A stretch of DNA of 64,000 bases from Bradyrhizobium stylosanthis (lineage in GTDB: Bacteria; Pseudomonadota; Alphaproteobacteria; Rhizobiales; Xanthobacteraceae), in NCBI RefSeq assembly GCF_001641335.1, contig NZ_LVEM01000004.1, forward strand, positions 560,074-624,073. The letters run 5' to 3'. Both the position numbers and the translations under genes were made by a program. Numbering within the stretch: position 1 is the first letter of the stretch; every line of letters starts with the position of its first letter. The notes beneath the pieces were generated by a model. That model ran no database searches. It was not told where the DNA came from and saw only the letters and a list, made by a program, of their open reading frames with translations. Shown piece after piece: positions 42,985 through 51,656 of this stretch.

Positions 42985-45006
42985 TTATTGCTTGCGCGCG
43001 CGGGCGATTGCCCTGCGAGCGGCCTCGGCCACGCTTTGCGACGTGATGCCGAATTCGCGGTAGAGCACCGGCGCCGGCGCCGAAGCGCCGAAGCCACGCA
43101 TGCCGACGAATTCACCGTCGGCGCCGATCCAGCGATGCCAGTCGCCGGCGACGGCCGCCTCGACGCCGACGCGCGGCGCGGTGCCGAGCACGGCGGCGCG
43201 GTAGTCGTCCGGCTGCTCCTCGAACAGCGCGAAGCACGGTGCGGAGACCACGGCCGCACGGACGTGCTCGGTCGCGAGCAGGCGGGCGGCTTCCAGCGCG
43301 ATCGAGACCTCCGAGCCGGTCGCCATCAGCGTGACGTCACGGCCGCCGTCGGGCGAGACGATGAGATAGGCGCCGCGCGCGACGCGGTTCCGGCCGCGGG
43401 CATCGCTGCGGAAGGTCGGCAGCGCCTGCCGTGACAGGCACAGCACCGAGGGGCGATCCTCCGCTTCCAGCGCGCAGTCCCAGGCTTCAAGCGTCTCGAC
43501 CGCGTCGGCGGGACGAAACACCAGGAGGTTCGGAATGACCCGCAGCGCCGCAAGATGCTCGACCGGCTGGTGCGTCGGGCCGTCCTCGCCGAGACCGATG
43601 GAATCGTGCGTCATCACATGGATGACGCGCAGCCGCATCAGGGCCGCAAGGCGGATCGCGGGCCGGCTATAGTCGGAGAACGCGAGGAAGGTGCCGCCAT
43701 AGGGGAGGAAGCCGCCGTGCAGCGCGAGGCCGTTCATCGCAGCCGCCATGCCGTGCTCGCGAATGCCGTAATGGATGTAGTCGCCGGCGAAGGCACCGCT
43801 CTTGACCGGCGCCTGCGCCTTGGCATGCGTCAGATTCGAATGGGTCAGGTCCGCCGAGCCCCCGACCAGGCCGGGAATCGTTCCCGCGATGGCATCGAGC
43901 ACCTGTTGCGAGGCCTGCCGCGTCGCGAGCTTCGGACGCTCGCTGGCAAAGCGCTCGCGCAGTTTCGCCGCTGCCAGCGCATAGGCGGCCGGCAGAGCAA
44001 CGGCCTTGCCCTCGACGAACATATCGCGCTGCTCCGGCGTCGCGTCTTCGTAGCGATCGAGCCAGGCGAGACGATCGACCTGTCCACGCTGCCCGATCAT
44101 CCGCCACGCCTTCGCGACGGGGATCGGCACCACGAAGGGCTGATAGTCCCAACCGAGCGCGCGGCGCGCGGCGGCGGTCTGTTCAGTGCCGAGCGGCGCG
44201 CCATGCGCCTTCTCGGTGCCCTGCCTGTCAGGCGCGCCATAGCCGATGATGGTGCGGCAGGCGATCAAAGACGGCCTCGCGGTCTCGCGCTCCTCCGCAA
44301 TCGCCTGAGCGACGGCTTCGGGATCATGCCCGTCGACGCGGCGCACCGACCAGCCGGAGGCGGCGAAGCGCGCGAGCTGGTCGTCCGATGTCGCAAGCGA
44401 CGTCGGGCCGTCGATGGAGATGCCGTTGTCGTCGAAGAGCACGATCAGGCGGCCGAGCCCGAGATGGCCGGCGAGCGAGATCGCCTCCTGGCTGATGCCT
44501 TCCATCAGGCAGCCGTCGCCGGCGATGACATAGGTGAAGTGATCGACGAGCCCGTCGCCATGCCGCGCATTGGCCATGCGCTCGGCGAGCGCCATGCCGA
44601 CAGCGGTCGCGATCCCCTGCCCCAGCGGTCCCGTCGTGGTCTCGACGCCGGGCGTATGACCATACTCAGGATGGCCCGGCGTTCTGGAGCCCCACTGCCG
44701 GAAGGCCTTGATGTCGTCGAGGCTGACATCGCCGCCGGTGAGATGCAGCAGCGCATAGAGCAGCATCGAGCCGTGCCCCGCCGAGAGCACGAAGCGGTCG
44801 CGGTCCGGCCAGTTGGGATGCGCCGAGTCGAACTTCAGGAAACGCGAGAACAGCACGGTTGCGACGTCGGCCATGCCCATCGGCAGGCCGGGATGACCGG
44901 ACTGCGAGGTCTCGATGGCGTCGACTGCGAGGAAGCGGACCGCATTGGCGAGATCGCTGTGCGCGACGGCATAGAGGTCGGCTTCGGCGTGGACGGAGAT
45001 GTTCAT
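42985..45006 (-). CDS. cbbT: Transketolase
   Basis: 673 residues from ATG 45006 (GAGGAG upstream). TPP motif GDGCLMEGISQEAISLAG ending FDDNGIS. Other family blocks are SAGHGSMLLYALLHLTG, TGPLGQGIATAVGMA, and YGIREHGMAAAMNG with the cofactor-activating Glu. Transfers two-carbon units in the regenerative phase. Operon between cbbP (16 nt upstream) and cbbA. Confidence 0.95.
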   Translation of the reverse strand: MNISVHAEADLYAVAHSDLANAVRFLAVDAIETSQSGHPGLPMGMADVATVLFSRFLKFDSAHPNWPDRDRFVLSAGHGSMLLYALLHLTGGDVSLDDIKAFRQWGSRTPGHPEYGHTPGVETTTGPLGQGIATAVGMALAERMANARHGDGLVDHFTYVIAGDGCLMEGISQEAISLAGHLGLGRLIVLFDDNGISIDGPTSLATSDDQLARFAASGWSVRRVDGHDPEAVAQAIAEERETARPSLIACRTIIGYGAPDRQGTEKAHGAPLGTEQTAAARRALGWDYQPFVVPIPVAKAWRMIGQRGQVDRLAWLDRYEDATPEQRDMFVEGKAVALPAAYALAAAKLRERFASERPKLATRQASQQVLDAIAGTIPGLVGGSADLTHSNLTHAKAQAPVKSGAFAGDYIHYGIREHGMAAAMNGLALHGGFLPYGGTFLAFSDYSRPAIRLAALMRLRVIHVMTHDSIGLGEDGPTHQPVEHLAALRVIPNLLVFRPADAVETLEAWDCALEAEDRPSVLCLSRQALPTFRSDARGRNRVARGAYLIVSPDGGRDVTLMATGSEVSIALEAARLLATEHVRAAVVSAPCFALFEEQPDDYRAAVLGTAPRVGVEAAVAGDWHRWIGADGEFVGMRGFGASAPAPVLYREFGITSQSVAEAARRAIARARKQ

Positions 45007-45022
45007 CAGGGTCTCTCCTCGT

Positions 45023-45898
45023 TCACTTCAAGCTGCGCTTGCGCTCGATGAGCTGCATGATCAGCGGCGTCAGGATCAGTTGCATGGCGAGATCGAGCTT
45101 CGCTCCGGGGCACACGATCGAGTTCGCGCGCGACATCCAGCTCTGCGGCAGCATCGAGAGCAGGTAAGGGAAGTCGATGCCGCGTGGATTCTTGAAGCGG
45201 ATCACGACCATCGATTCGTCCGGCGTCGGGATCCAGCGCGCGATGAACGGATTGGAAGTGTCCACCGTCGGCACGCGCTGGAAGTTGATGTCGGTCTCCG
45301 TGAATTGCGGGCAGATGTAGTGGATGTAGTCGGGCATCCGCCGCAGAATGGTGTCGGTGACGGCCTCGGTCGAATAGCCCCGCGCGCTGCGGTCGCGGTG
45401 CAGCTTCTGGATCCATTCGAGATTGATGACCGGCACGACGCCGATCTTGAGGTCCGCATAGCGCGCGACGTTGACCTTGTCGGTGACGACGGCGCCGTGC
45501 AGGCCCTCGTAGAACAGCAGGTCGGAGTTCTCCGGCAACTGCTTCCAATCGGTGAAGGTCCCGGGCGCGGCGCCGTGCAGCGCGGATTCCTCGGCGTCGT
45601 GGACGTAGTGCCGCGTCACCGCGGAGCCGGTCTCGCCGTAGTCGCGGAAGGCGCGCTCCAGCTCCTCGAACAGATTGGTCTCGGGGCTGAAATGGCTGAA
45701 ATGCTTGTTGCCGCGCTCGGCCTCCTTCGCCATCTGCGTGCGCATCTCGGCACGGTCGTAGCGATGGAAGGCGTCGCCCTCGATGTAGGCGGCGTTGACC
45801 TTCTCGCGGAAGAAGATCTGCTCGAACGTCTTCTTGACCGAAGTGGTGCCGGCGCCGGAGGAGCCGGTGATGGAGATGATGGGATGCTTCCTGGACAT
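45023..45898 (-). CDS. cbbP: Phosphoribulokinase
   Basis: 291 residues, the usual size for the bacterial octameric class. P-loop GSSGAGTTS (12-20), then FHRYDRAEM, FSPETNLFEELE, DLLFYEGLHGA and NLEWIQKLHRD. Makes ribulose-1,5-bisphosphate from Ru5P and ATP; bacterial enzymes are NADH-activated. 12 nt after cbbF. Confidence 0.96.
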   Translation of the reverse strand: MSRKHPIISITGSSGAGTTSVKKTFEQIFFREKVNAAYIEGDAFHRYDRAEMRTQMAKEAERGNKHFSHFSPETNLFEELERAFRDYGETGSAVTRHYVHDAEESALHGAAPGTFTDWKQLPENSDLLFYEGLHGAVVTDKVNVARYADLKIGVVPVINLEWIQKLHRDRSARGYSTEAVTDTILRRMPDYIHYICPQFTETDINFQRVPTVDTSNPFIARWIPTPDESMVVIRFKNPRGIDFPYLLSMLPQSWMSRANSIVCPGAKLDLAMQLILTPLIMQLIERKRSLK

Positions 45899-45910
45899 GG
45901 GACGCCTCGC

Positions 45911-46948
45911 TCAGAGCCGGAAGAATCCGCGCCGCGCGAACAGCGGCGCGGAGACGCTGGCGACCAGCAGCGGGTCGCAGTGCAATTCCTCGACCCGCCG
46001 CACCTCGTTGCTCGAGCCCATGATCAGCGGCACGCGCTGGTGCAGGCTCTGCGCGGAGAGGTCGAGGATGCGCTCGCGCCCGGTCGAGGCCGAGCCGCCG
46101 GCCTGCTCGATGATCATCGCCATCGGGTGGGCCTCGTAGACGAGGCGCAGGCGGCCGTCGCCATAGCCGGGGCGCGCGTCCGACGGATAGAGGAACACGC
46201 CGCCGCGGGTGAGGATGCGATAGGCCTCCGCGACCAGCGAGCCGATCCAGCGCATGTTGAAATTGTGGTTGGCGGGCCCTTCGACGCCGGCGAGGCATTC
46301 GTCGACGAAGGCGCGCACCGGCTGCTCCCAGTGCCGGCGGTTCGACGCGTTGATGGCGAACTCCTCGCAGGCCTCGGAGATCTGCACGCCGCTGCGCGCG
46401 AGGCGGAAGCAGCCGGCCTTGCGGTCGAGCGTGAAGATGTCGACGCCGTCGCCGAGCGTCAGCACCAGCGAGGTCTGCGGCCCGTAGGTGACGAAGCCTG
46501 CCGCGAGCTGCACTGATCCGCGCTGGTGGAAGGCGAGCGCGGGATCGTCGGGCGCGGGCAGGATCGAGAAGATCGTCCCGACCGTCATGTTGATGTCGAT
46601 GTTGGAGGAGCCGTCGAGCGGATCGATCGCCACGCAGACCTTTGCCGCGCGGTCGCCGATCTGGGGCTCGCGCATCTCCTCCGACGCCAGCGCCGCGACC
46701 GGCAGCCGGCTGAGGCAACGGCGCAGGATCGCGTCGGCCTGGACGTCGAGATCGCGCTGGACGTCGCCGTCGCTGTTGCGGCCCGTGGTCAGGCCCGAGG
46801 CGTCCGCGAGATCGCCGGTGGCGATGAGGTCGGCGATTTCGACCGCCGCCGCCGCGATGGCATCGACTGCGGCCGCCACCGCCAGCGCGCGGGGTGCGGT
46901 CTCTGAATACCGTTGAAGGTGGTCGTCCAGCCTGAGTTGCCCGGTCAT
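45911..46948 (-). CDS. cbbF: Fructose-1,6-/sedoheptulose-1,7-bisphosphatase class I
   Basis: 345 residues from ATG 46948. ATG 46978 adds 10 Arg-rich residues and has a better-spaced GGAGGG, so the start is open. Metal and substrate blocks: AIDPLDGSSNIDINMTVGT, SGVQISEACEEF, GVFLYPSDARPGYGDGRLRL and EQAGGSASTGRERILD. First gene of the cbb operon, divergent from cbbR, so its promoter carries the CbbR sites. Confidence 0.94.
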   Translation of the reverse strand: MTGQLRLDDHLQRYSETAPRALAVAAAVDAIAAAAVEIADLIATGDLADASGLTTGRNSDGDVQRDLDVQADAILRRCLSRLPVAALASEEMREPQIGDRAAKVCVAIDPLDGSSNIDINMTVGTIFSILPAPDDPALAFHQRGSVQLAAGFVTYGPQTSLVLTLGDGVDIFTLDRKAGCFRLARSGVQISEACEEFAINASNRRHWEQPVRAFVDECLAGVEGPANHNFNMRWIGSLVAEAYRILTRGGVFLYPSDARPGYGDGRLRLVYEAHPMAMIIEQAGGSASTGRERILDLSAQSLHQRVPLIMGSSNEVRRVEELHCDPLLVASVSAPLFARRGFFRL

Positions 46949-47042
46949 CTGCGTCCATCCCCTGGGCCGGCGCCGCATCCATTGCCCTCCAGGTGGAGGT
47001 CGGTGCGGTCAGTCCCGGCATCAGGAGATTGACAGGGGCGAC

Positions 47043-47095
47043 TTAATAAGGAAAATTTCTAATCATAATGAGCGCCAAAGAATTTTCTTATAATG
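47043..47095. promoter_or_regulatory. Probable CbbR operator region
   Basis: AT-rich inverted repeat arms TTAATAAGGAAAATT (47043-47057) and AATTTTCTTATAATG (47081-47095), with ATTTCTAATCATAA between. The arms bracket the cbbR ATG, which fits LysR-type binding at the cbbR/cbbF divergent promoters and autorepression. Confidence 0.5.
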
Positions 47096-48045
47096 GCTCC
47101 GGCCATGCGGCGGTCCAGCTCCGGCATCTGACGATCCGGCAGCTTCGCTCGCTTGCGGCGCTCTCGGCCAAGGGCAGCGTGACGGCGGCCTCCGGCCATC
47201 TCGGCCTGACGCAGCCGGCCGTGACCCAGCAACTCCGGCAGCTTCAGGACCTCGCCGGCCTGCCGCTGGTGCAGCGGACCGGCGACGGCATGCTGCTCAC
47301 CGAGGCAGGCAAGGAAGTGCTGGCGCTTGCCGAGCGCGTCGAGGCCGCGATCACGGACTGCCAGGGCGCGCTCGACCTGCTCGCGGGGCGCACCGGCGGC
47401 ACGGTGCATCTCGGCGCGGTCTCCACTGCGAAATATTTCGTGCCGCATGCGATCGCGGCGTTCTCGAAGCGGCATCCCAAGATCGAGATCAAGCTCACCA
47501 TCGGCAATCGCGAGGAGATCCGCGAGGCCATGCACGGCTACGATCTCGATTTCGCGGTGATGGGTCGGCCGCCGGCCGACGTCAGCGTCGACGTCCGACA
47601 GCTCGGGCGCAATCCGCACGTCATCGTCGCGCGCAAGGGGCACTGGCTGGAGAAGGATTCCGGCCTCAGCCTGACCGACCTCGTGCACGAGACCTTCCTC
47701 ACCCGCGAGCCCGGCTCGGGCACGCGCACGCTGATGGAGGGCATGTTCCAGAGGTCGGACCTCGAGCCGATCATCGGCATGGAGATGAGCAGCAACGAGA
47801 CCATCAAGCAGGCGGTGATCGCCGGGCTCGGCATCGCCTTCATCTCGGCCCACACGGTCGCGCATGAACTCGCGGAGGGCCGGCTGATCGTGCTCGACGT
47901 CGCCGGCCTGCCGATCGTCCGGCAATGGTACGTGATCCGCCGCAGCGACAAGGTGCTGCTGCCGCCGGCGCAGGCGATGTTCGATTTTCTGGGATCGGAA
48001 GGGTCGAATTATCTGCCCGACGTGCCCGAGTTCGGCGGGCGGTAG
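47068..48045 (+). CDS. cbbR: LysR-type regulator of the cbb operon
   Basis: 325 residues from ATG 47068, no clear Shine-Dalgarno. wHTH at about 20-80 (LRSLAALSAKGSVTAASGHL, TQPAVTQQLRQLQD). LysR substrate domain about 105-310 with VSTAKYFVPHAIAAF, AVMGRPPADV, TREPGSGTRTLME and GLGIAFISAHTVAHE, all typical of CbbR, which senses metabolites such as RuBP or PEP. Divergent from cbbF. Confidence 0.95.
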   Translation: MSAKEFSYNGSGHAAVQLRHLTIRQLRSLAALSAKGSVTAASGHLGLTQPAVTQQLRQLQDLAGLPLVQRTGDGMLLTEAGKEVLALAERVEAAITDCQGALDLLAGRTGGTVHLGAVSTAKYFVPHAIAAFSKRHPKIEIKLTIGNREEIREAMHGYDLDFAVMGRPPADVSVDVRQLGRNPHVIVARKGHWLEKDSGLSLTDLVHETFLTREPGSGTRTLMEGMFQRSDLEPIIGMEMSSNETIKQAVIAGLGIAFISAHTVAHELAEGRLIVLDVAGLPIVRQWYVIRRSDKVLLPPAQAMFDFLGSEGSNYLPDVPEFGGR

Positions 48046-48056
48046 GCAGCCGGCGC

Positions 48057-48149
48057 TCAGGCCATCAGCTTCATCGCGATCGTCGCCGCCAGAATGACGA
48101 TGATCTGAAGCAGGCGCTCGGTCGTGAAGATGCGGTTGAAGGTGGTCAT
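48057..48149 (-). CDS. Possible 30-aa membrane peptide
   Basis: ATG 48149 to TGA 48057: a 30-residue reading frame with one hydrophobic helix (LLQIIVILAATIAMKLM) after a short basic start. The ribosome site is weak (GGCGAG). It lies convergently just past cbbR. Plausible small membrane protein; could be chance. Confidence 0.4.
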   Translation of the reverse strand: MTTFNRIFTTERLLQIIVILAATIAMKLMA

Positions 48150-48281
48150 CGCTCGCCCCGGGCCTTGCGTAAAGGAGATCCTGATCGGGGTGTTGCTAGC
48201 ACAAGCGGGCATCGAGACAACTCCGTAGTCGCCCCGGGTCGCCCGCCCCCGATCGCGCGCCCGCCCTAACGCGGCAGACGA

Positions 48282-48491
48282 TCAGGCCGCGAGCGGTGCA
48301 GCGTAGTCGATACGCGCAGCGAAATAGGCTTCGAGCTCCGACAGCGCCCGCTCTTCCCAATCCCTCGCCTGCTCCAGCAGCGACCAGCTCTGGCCCGGGC
48401 GGAATGCTGCGGTCTGGCGATAGAGCGATGCGATGCCGCGATAGCGGCGCACGTTCTCGAGGATGGCGTGTCCGTTGATCTGGCCGTTCAT
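48282..48491 (-). CDS. Small helical protein (ENVRRYR family)
   Basis: 69 residues from ATG 48491 with GAGGGAG upstream. Paralogue of the protein at 34611-34823, sharing ENVRRYR-x-x-A-S-L-x-R-Q-x-A-A-x-R-P-x-Q-x-W. Likely a helical hairpin. Monocistronic. Function unknown. Confidence 0.78.
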   Translation of the reverse strand: MNGQINGHAILENVRRYRGIASLYRQTAAFRPGQSWSLLEQARDWEERALSELEAYFAARIDYAAPLAA

Positions 48492-48629
48492 GTCTCAAAA
48501 CTCCCTCGTCATTCCCGGGGGAGAAATTGCGGCCAAATCTTTTTCGAAAAGTTAGCGGCGCGCGGCATGCTCGCGCATGGTTGCCGGACTGTTGCGCGCG
48601 CGCAACGCGCACGCCCACGCAACACGGAT

Positions 48630-49049
48630 CTATTGCGAATTCGTTGCCGCGCTCTCGCCCGACGGCTTCAGCCCGCCGCGGCTGATCATCGACATCGTCT
48701 CGCGGCAGAGATCGGCAAGGCCGATCAGCAGCACGGCGAGCAGGCAGAACAGGTTGACGGAATCGGCATTCGCGCTGGTCAGCGGGGCGAACTCGAAGAA
48801 GGGCGGTATGAACGCCCACCACACCAGCGGAATGGTGAGCAACGCGGCGAATGCCGCCGCCGGCGCGCCCGCGACCAATGCGAGCACGAACAGGCTGGGC
48901 AGAAACGCCGCGAAATAGAGCTTCGCGCCGAGCGCGACGCAGACGCCCTGGAGCAGGGCCGACATTGCAACAACGACGAATCCGAGCAGGAACGCCTGCC
49001 ACGACCATGGCCGTACCCGCGGTACGCCAAACAGCCCCGCACGCCTCAT
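48630..49049 (-). CDS. Four-helix membrane protein, DUF4118-like sensor module without a kinase
   Basis: 139 residues. Four hydrophobic helices (AFLLGFVVVAMSALLQGVC; KLYFAAFLPSLFVLALVAG; AAAFAALLTIPLVWWAFIPP; LFCLLAVLLIGLADLC) match the KdpD-like DUF4118 module usually fused to histidine kinases. Here the C-terminus stops about 25 residues after the last helix with no catalytic domain. It could be a stand-alone sensor or a remnant. Confidence 0.65.
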   Translation of the reverse strand: MRRAGLFGVPRVRPWSWQAFLLGFVVVAMSALLQGVCVALGAKLYFAAFLPSLFVLALVAGAPAAAFAALLTIPLVWWAFIPPFFEFAPLTSANADSVNLFCLLAVLLIGLADLCRETMSMISRGGLKPSGESAATNSQ

Positions 49050-49210
49050 CAGCCTCCCCCTGCCAGCCCGTTAACCAGGTCCGCTTGCGACGAAAGTACT
49101 ACAAGCGCGGGCCGGCCGCGAGATGGAAATTGCACCCCCGAAGGCCCGGCGGGCCCACGTCTCCGCGGATTGGTAAACATCCACCTCGCGCAATCCCGCC
49201 CCTCGGGCGG

Positions 49211-50404
49211 TTACTCGGTTACCGCATAGAGCAGTCCCGCGACGGGCAGCGCAAGGCCAATGGCCGAGGCCAGCGTCCAGCCACCCTGTGCGAAGGCCCA
49301 GGCGCCGACCGCGGAGCCGGCCGCGCCGGCGGCGAAAAACGTCGCCATATAGAGGCCGTTCAGGCGGCTGCGCTGCTCGTGCCCGAGCACGAAGATGGCG
49401 CGGAAGCCGAGCACGACGTTGCCCTGCACGCCGATATCGATGGCGATCGCGGCGACGACCAGGCAGGCGAGGTTCAGCATCGAGCCGGGCGCGCCGATAT
49501 AGGTCGCCAGGAAGCCCAGGGCCGCCAGCAGCATCGCCACCAGCGTCGCGATGCGGCTGTGGCCGCGGTCGGCGAGCCGGCCGGCGATGGGAGCTGCGAA
49601 CACGCCGGCGACGCCGGCAAGGGCGAACAGCGCAATGCCCTGCTGGGAGAAGCCGAATGCGCCGGCAAGCTGGAGCGGCGCCACCGTCCAGAACAGGGTG
49701 AAGCAGCCGAACAGGCTCGCCTGGTAGAGCGCCCGGCGCCGCAGCAGCGGCGTGGTACGCACCAGATGCGGCATCGACAGCAGAAGCGTGCCGTAATGCA
49801 TGCGCGCGACGGGCTTGCGCCGCGGCAGCGTCATCCAGAGCACCGTCGCGAGCACGATCATCAGCGCAGCGGAGGCGAAGAACACCGCATGCCATGACGA
49901 GGCCGCCGTGACGAAGCTCGACACCGGACGCGCCAGCATGATGCCGAGCATCAGGCCGGTCGAGACGTTACCGACGACGCGGCCGCGGATCGCTTCCGGC
50001 GCCAGATGCGCCGCATAGGGAATGATGATCTGCACCGCGACCGAACCGATACCGATGAACAGCGCGGCCGCCAGGAAGGGCAGTGCATGGGTCGAGAACG
50101 CGGCGGCTAGCAGCGCGGCAGCGCCGAGCATGATGACCGAGCAGATCAGGGCGCGGTTCTCGACGAGGTCGCCGAGCGGCACGATGAAGAGCAGCCCGAC
50201 GCCATAGCCGATCTGCGTCATGGTCACGATCAGCCCCGCCGCCGCATGCGACAGGCCGAGCGCGGCGCTGATCGGGGCGATCAACGGCTGGGCATAGTAG
50301 ATGTTGGCGGCGACCATGCCACAGGCCGCGGCAAGCACGAAGGTCAGTCGCTGCGACACCGCATCCGGCTCGGGTGCGGTCTCGATCGTGGCATTCATCG
50401 TCAT
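49211..50404 (-). CDS. MFS drug/metabolite efflux transporter (YtbD/AraJ-like)
   Basis: 397 residues, 12 predicted helices. MFS motifs: GYGVGLLFIVPLGDLVENR (loop 2-3), GVQGNVVLGFRAIFVL, and GRLADRGHSR after helix 7. Starts MTMNAT at 50404. Lies 53 nt downstream of a TetR gene on the same strand; a palindromic site matching the one before tetR sits in that gap, so the TetR protein probably represses it. Substrate unknown. Confidence 0.87.
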   Translation of the reverse strand: MTMNATIETAPEPDAVSQRLTFVLAAACGMVAANIYYAQPLIAPISAALGLSHAAAGLIVTMTQIGYGVGLLFIVPLGDLVENRALICSVIMLGAAALLAAAFSTHALPFLAAALFIGIGSVAVQIIIPYAAHLAPEAIRGRVVGNVSTGLMLGIMLARPVSSFVTAASSWHAVFFASAALMIVLATVLWMTLPRRKPVARMHYGTLLLSMPHLVRTTPLLRRRALYQASLFGCFTLFWTVAPLQLAGAFGFSQQGIALFALAGVAGVFAAPIAGRLADRGHSRIATLVAMLLAALGFLATYIGAPGSMLNLACLVVAAIAIDIGVQGNVVLGFRAIFVLGHEQRSRLNGLYMATFFAAGAAGSAVGAWAFAQGGWTLASAIGLALPVAGLLYAVTE

Positions 50405-50425
50405 TTCAAGCAGTCTCCGAAAGAT

Positions 50426-50448
50426 CGGGAACGTTCATTCCCTAATAA
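50426..50448. promoter_or_regulatory. TetR operator copy upstream of MFS gene
   Basis: GGGAACGTTCATTCCC core, nearly identical (reverse orientation) to the site at 51085-51107. Confidence 0.65.
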
Positions 50449-50457
50449 GGCATGAAT

Positions 50458-51078
50458 TCAGGCGAGCAGCTTCAGCGCGACGCCGACCAGACGCTCCCCG
50501 TCGAGCGGCAGGCGCGCCTTGCCGACGACGCGCATCCCTTGCGTGATGCAGATCATCAGCCGCGCGGTATCGTCCGCATCGACATGGCGAGGAATCGAGC
50601 CGTCGGCCTGTCCTTCGCGGATGAGGCCGGCGATGAAGCTTTCGTTGGTCTCGAGCTGGGCGTTGACGCGGGCGCGGACTTCCGGATCGAGCGCGGCGAG
50701 CTCGACCGCACCGCCGACCACGATGCAGCCGCGGCGCCCCTCGATGCCCTGGGAGTGCTCGACGTAGGACAGCAGCATGTGGCGCAGCCGCTCGCGGCCA
50801 TTGGCGCCCCGTGCGGCGGCACTGCGGGTCTGCTCCCGGCGCACCGTGGCGTAGCGCTCGAACGCGGCCAGGAACACGGCCTGCTTGTCGCGAAACGCCT
50901 TGTAGACGCTGCCGGTGGCAAGCCGCATCGCCGCGGTGAGGTCGCCGATCGAGGTGGCATGATAGCCGCGCTCGCAAAACACCCGCACGGCGCGGTCAAG
51001 CGCGGTATCCATGTCGAACTCCCGGGGACGACCGGGCGGACGGGCGACAGCTTGCGATCGGCGAGCGACTTTTTGCAT
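50458..51078 (-). CDS. TetR/AcrR-family repressor
   Basis: 206 residues. HTH at about 25-75 (ALDRAVRVFCERGYHATSIG, ATGSVYKAFRDKQAVF). The C-terminal ligand domain has GCIVVGGAVELA and FIAGLIREGQADGSIP, typical of the TetR_C subclass controlling efflux pumps. Upstream and downstream palindromes fit autoregulation and control of the MFS gene. Effector unknown. Confidence 0.9.
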   Translation of the reverse strand: MQKVARRSQAVARPPGRPREFDMDTALDRAVRVFCERGYHATSIGDLTAAMRLATGSVYKAFRDKQAVFLAAFERYATVRREQTRSAAARGANGRERLRHMLLSYVEHSQGIEGRRGCIVVGGAVELAALDPEVRARVNAQLETNESFIAGLIREGQADGSIPRHVDADDTARLMICITQGMRVVGKARLPLDGERLVGVALKLLA

Positions 51079-51084
51079 TGCGGG

Positions 51085-51107
51085 ATAATAGGGAATGATC
51101 GTTTCCG
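51085..51107. promoter_or_regulatory. TetR operator upstream of tetR
   Basis: GGGAATGATCGTTTCC, a 16-bp near-perfect palindrome (purine/pyrimidine symmetric), 7 nt before the tetR ATG. Confidence 0.65.
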
Positions 51108-51289
51108 AATAAAGACACGGAGTTGTGATTGGGAGGGATGGGACGAATCTTTAGCAGCGGTGCCTGCTCCCGGGACCCACAGCGACACGGGAAGAGGCGG
51201 ATGCATGGGCCCCGGCTCTGCAGCGCACCACTCCGTGATGCGCTGCGTCCGGGGCACGAGAGTGGGGTCAGACGCTCGCTTTCTCCTCC

Positions 51290-51656
51290 GCGTCATTGCG
51301 AGCGTAGCGACTTGTCCGCCGAAGCCTTTGGCGAAGGCGGAAGCAATCCAGAGTCTTTCCGCAACGGCGGTGCCGTAGGGTGGGCAAAGGCGCAAAGCGC
51401 CGCGCCCACGTGCCGGTAACGATACGCAAAGTCGTGGGCACGCTTCGCTTTGCCCACCCTACGATGCCGGAGTTTGTGGCAGCACTGCGGTTCTCCGACA
51501 TGCACTTGTAGGGTGGGTAGAGCGAAGCGAAACCCATCAACTCTCGGTCCTGCGGATGCAATGATGGGTTTCGCTTCGCTCTACCCATCCTACGACTGCC
51601 GCCTCGGAGTACTGGATCGCCCGCCCCAGTGCGCAAGTGCGCACAAGGCGGGCGAT
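51290..51656. repeat. Cluster of four palindromic repeat families
   Basis: 51290-51360 GCGAGCGTAGCGAC type. 51374-51463: CGTAGGGTGGGCAAAG and its complement, 16-bp arms. 51508-51593: GTAGGGTGGGTAGAGCGAAG and complement, about 30-bp arms with a few mismatches. 51616-51656: ATCGCCCGCC/GGCGGGCGAT enclosing GTGCGCA-AG-TGCGCAC. No credible gene in this stretch. Confidence 0.8.
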
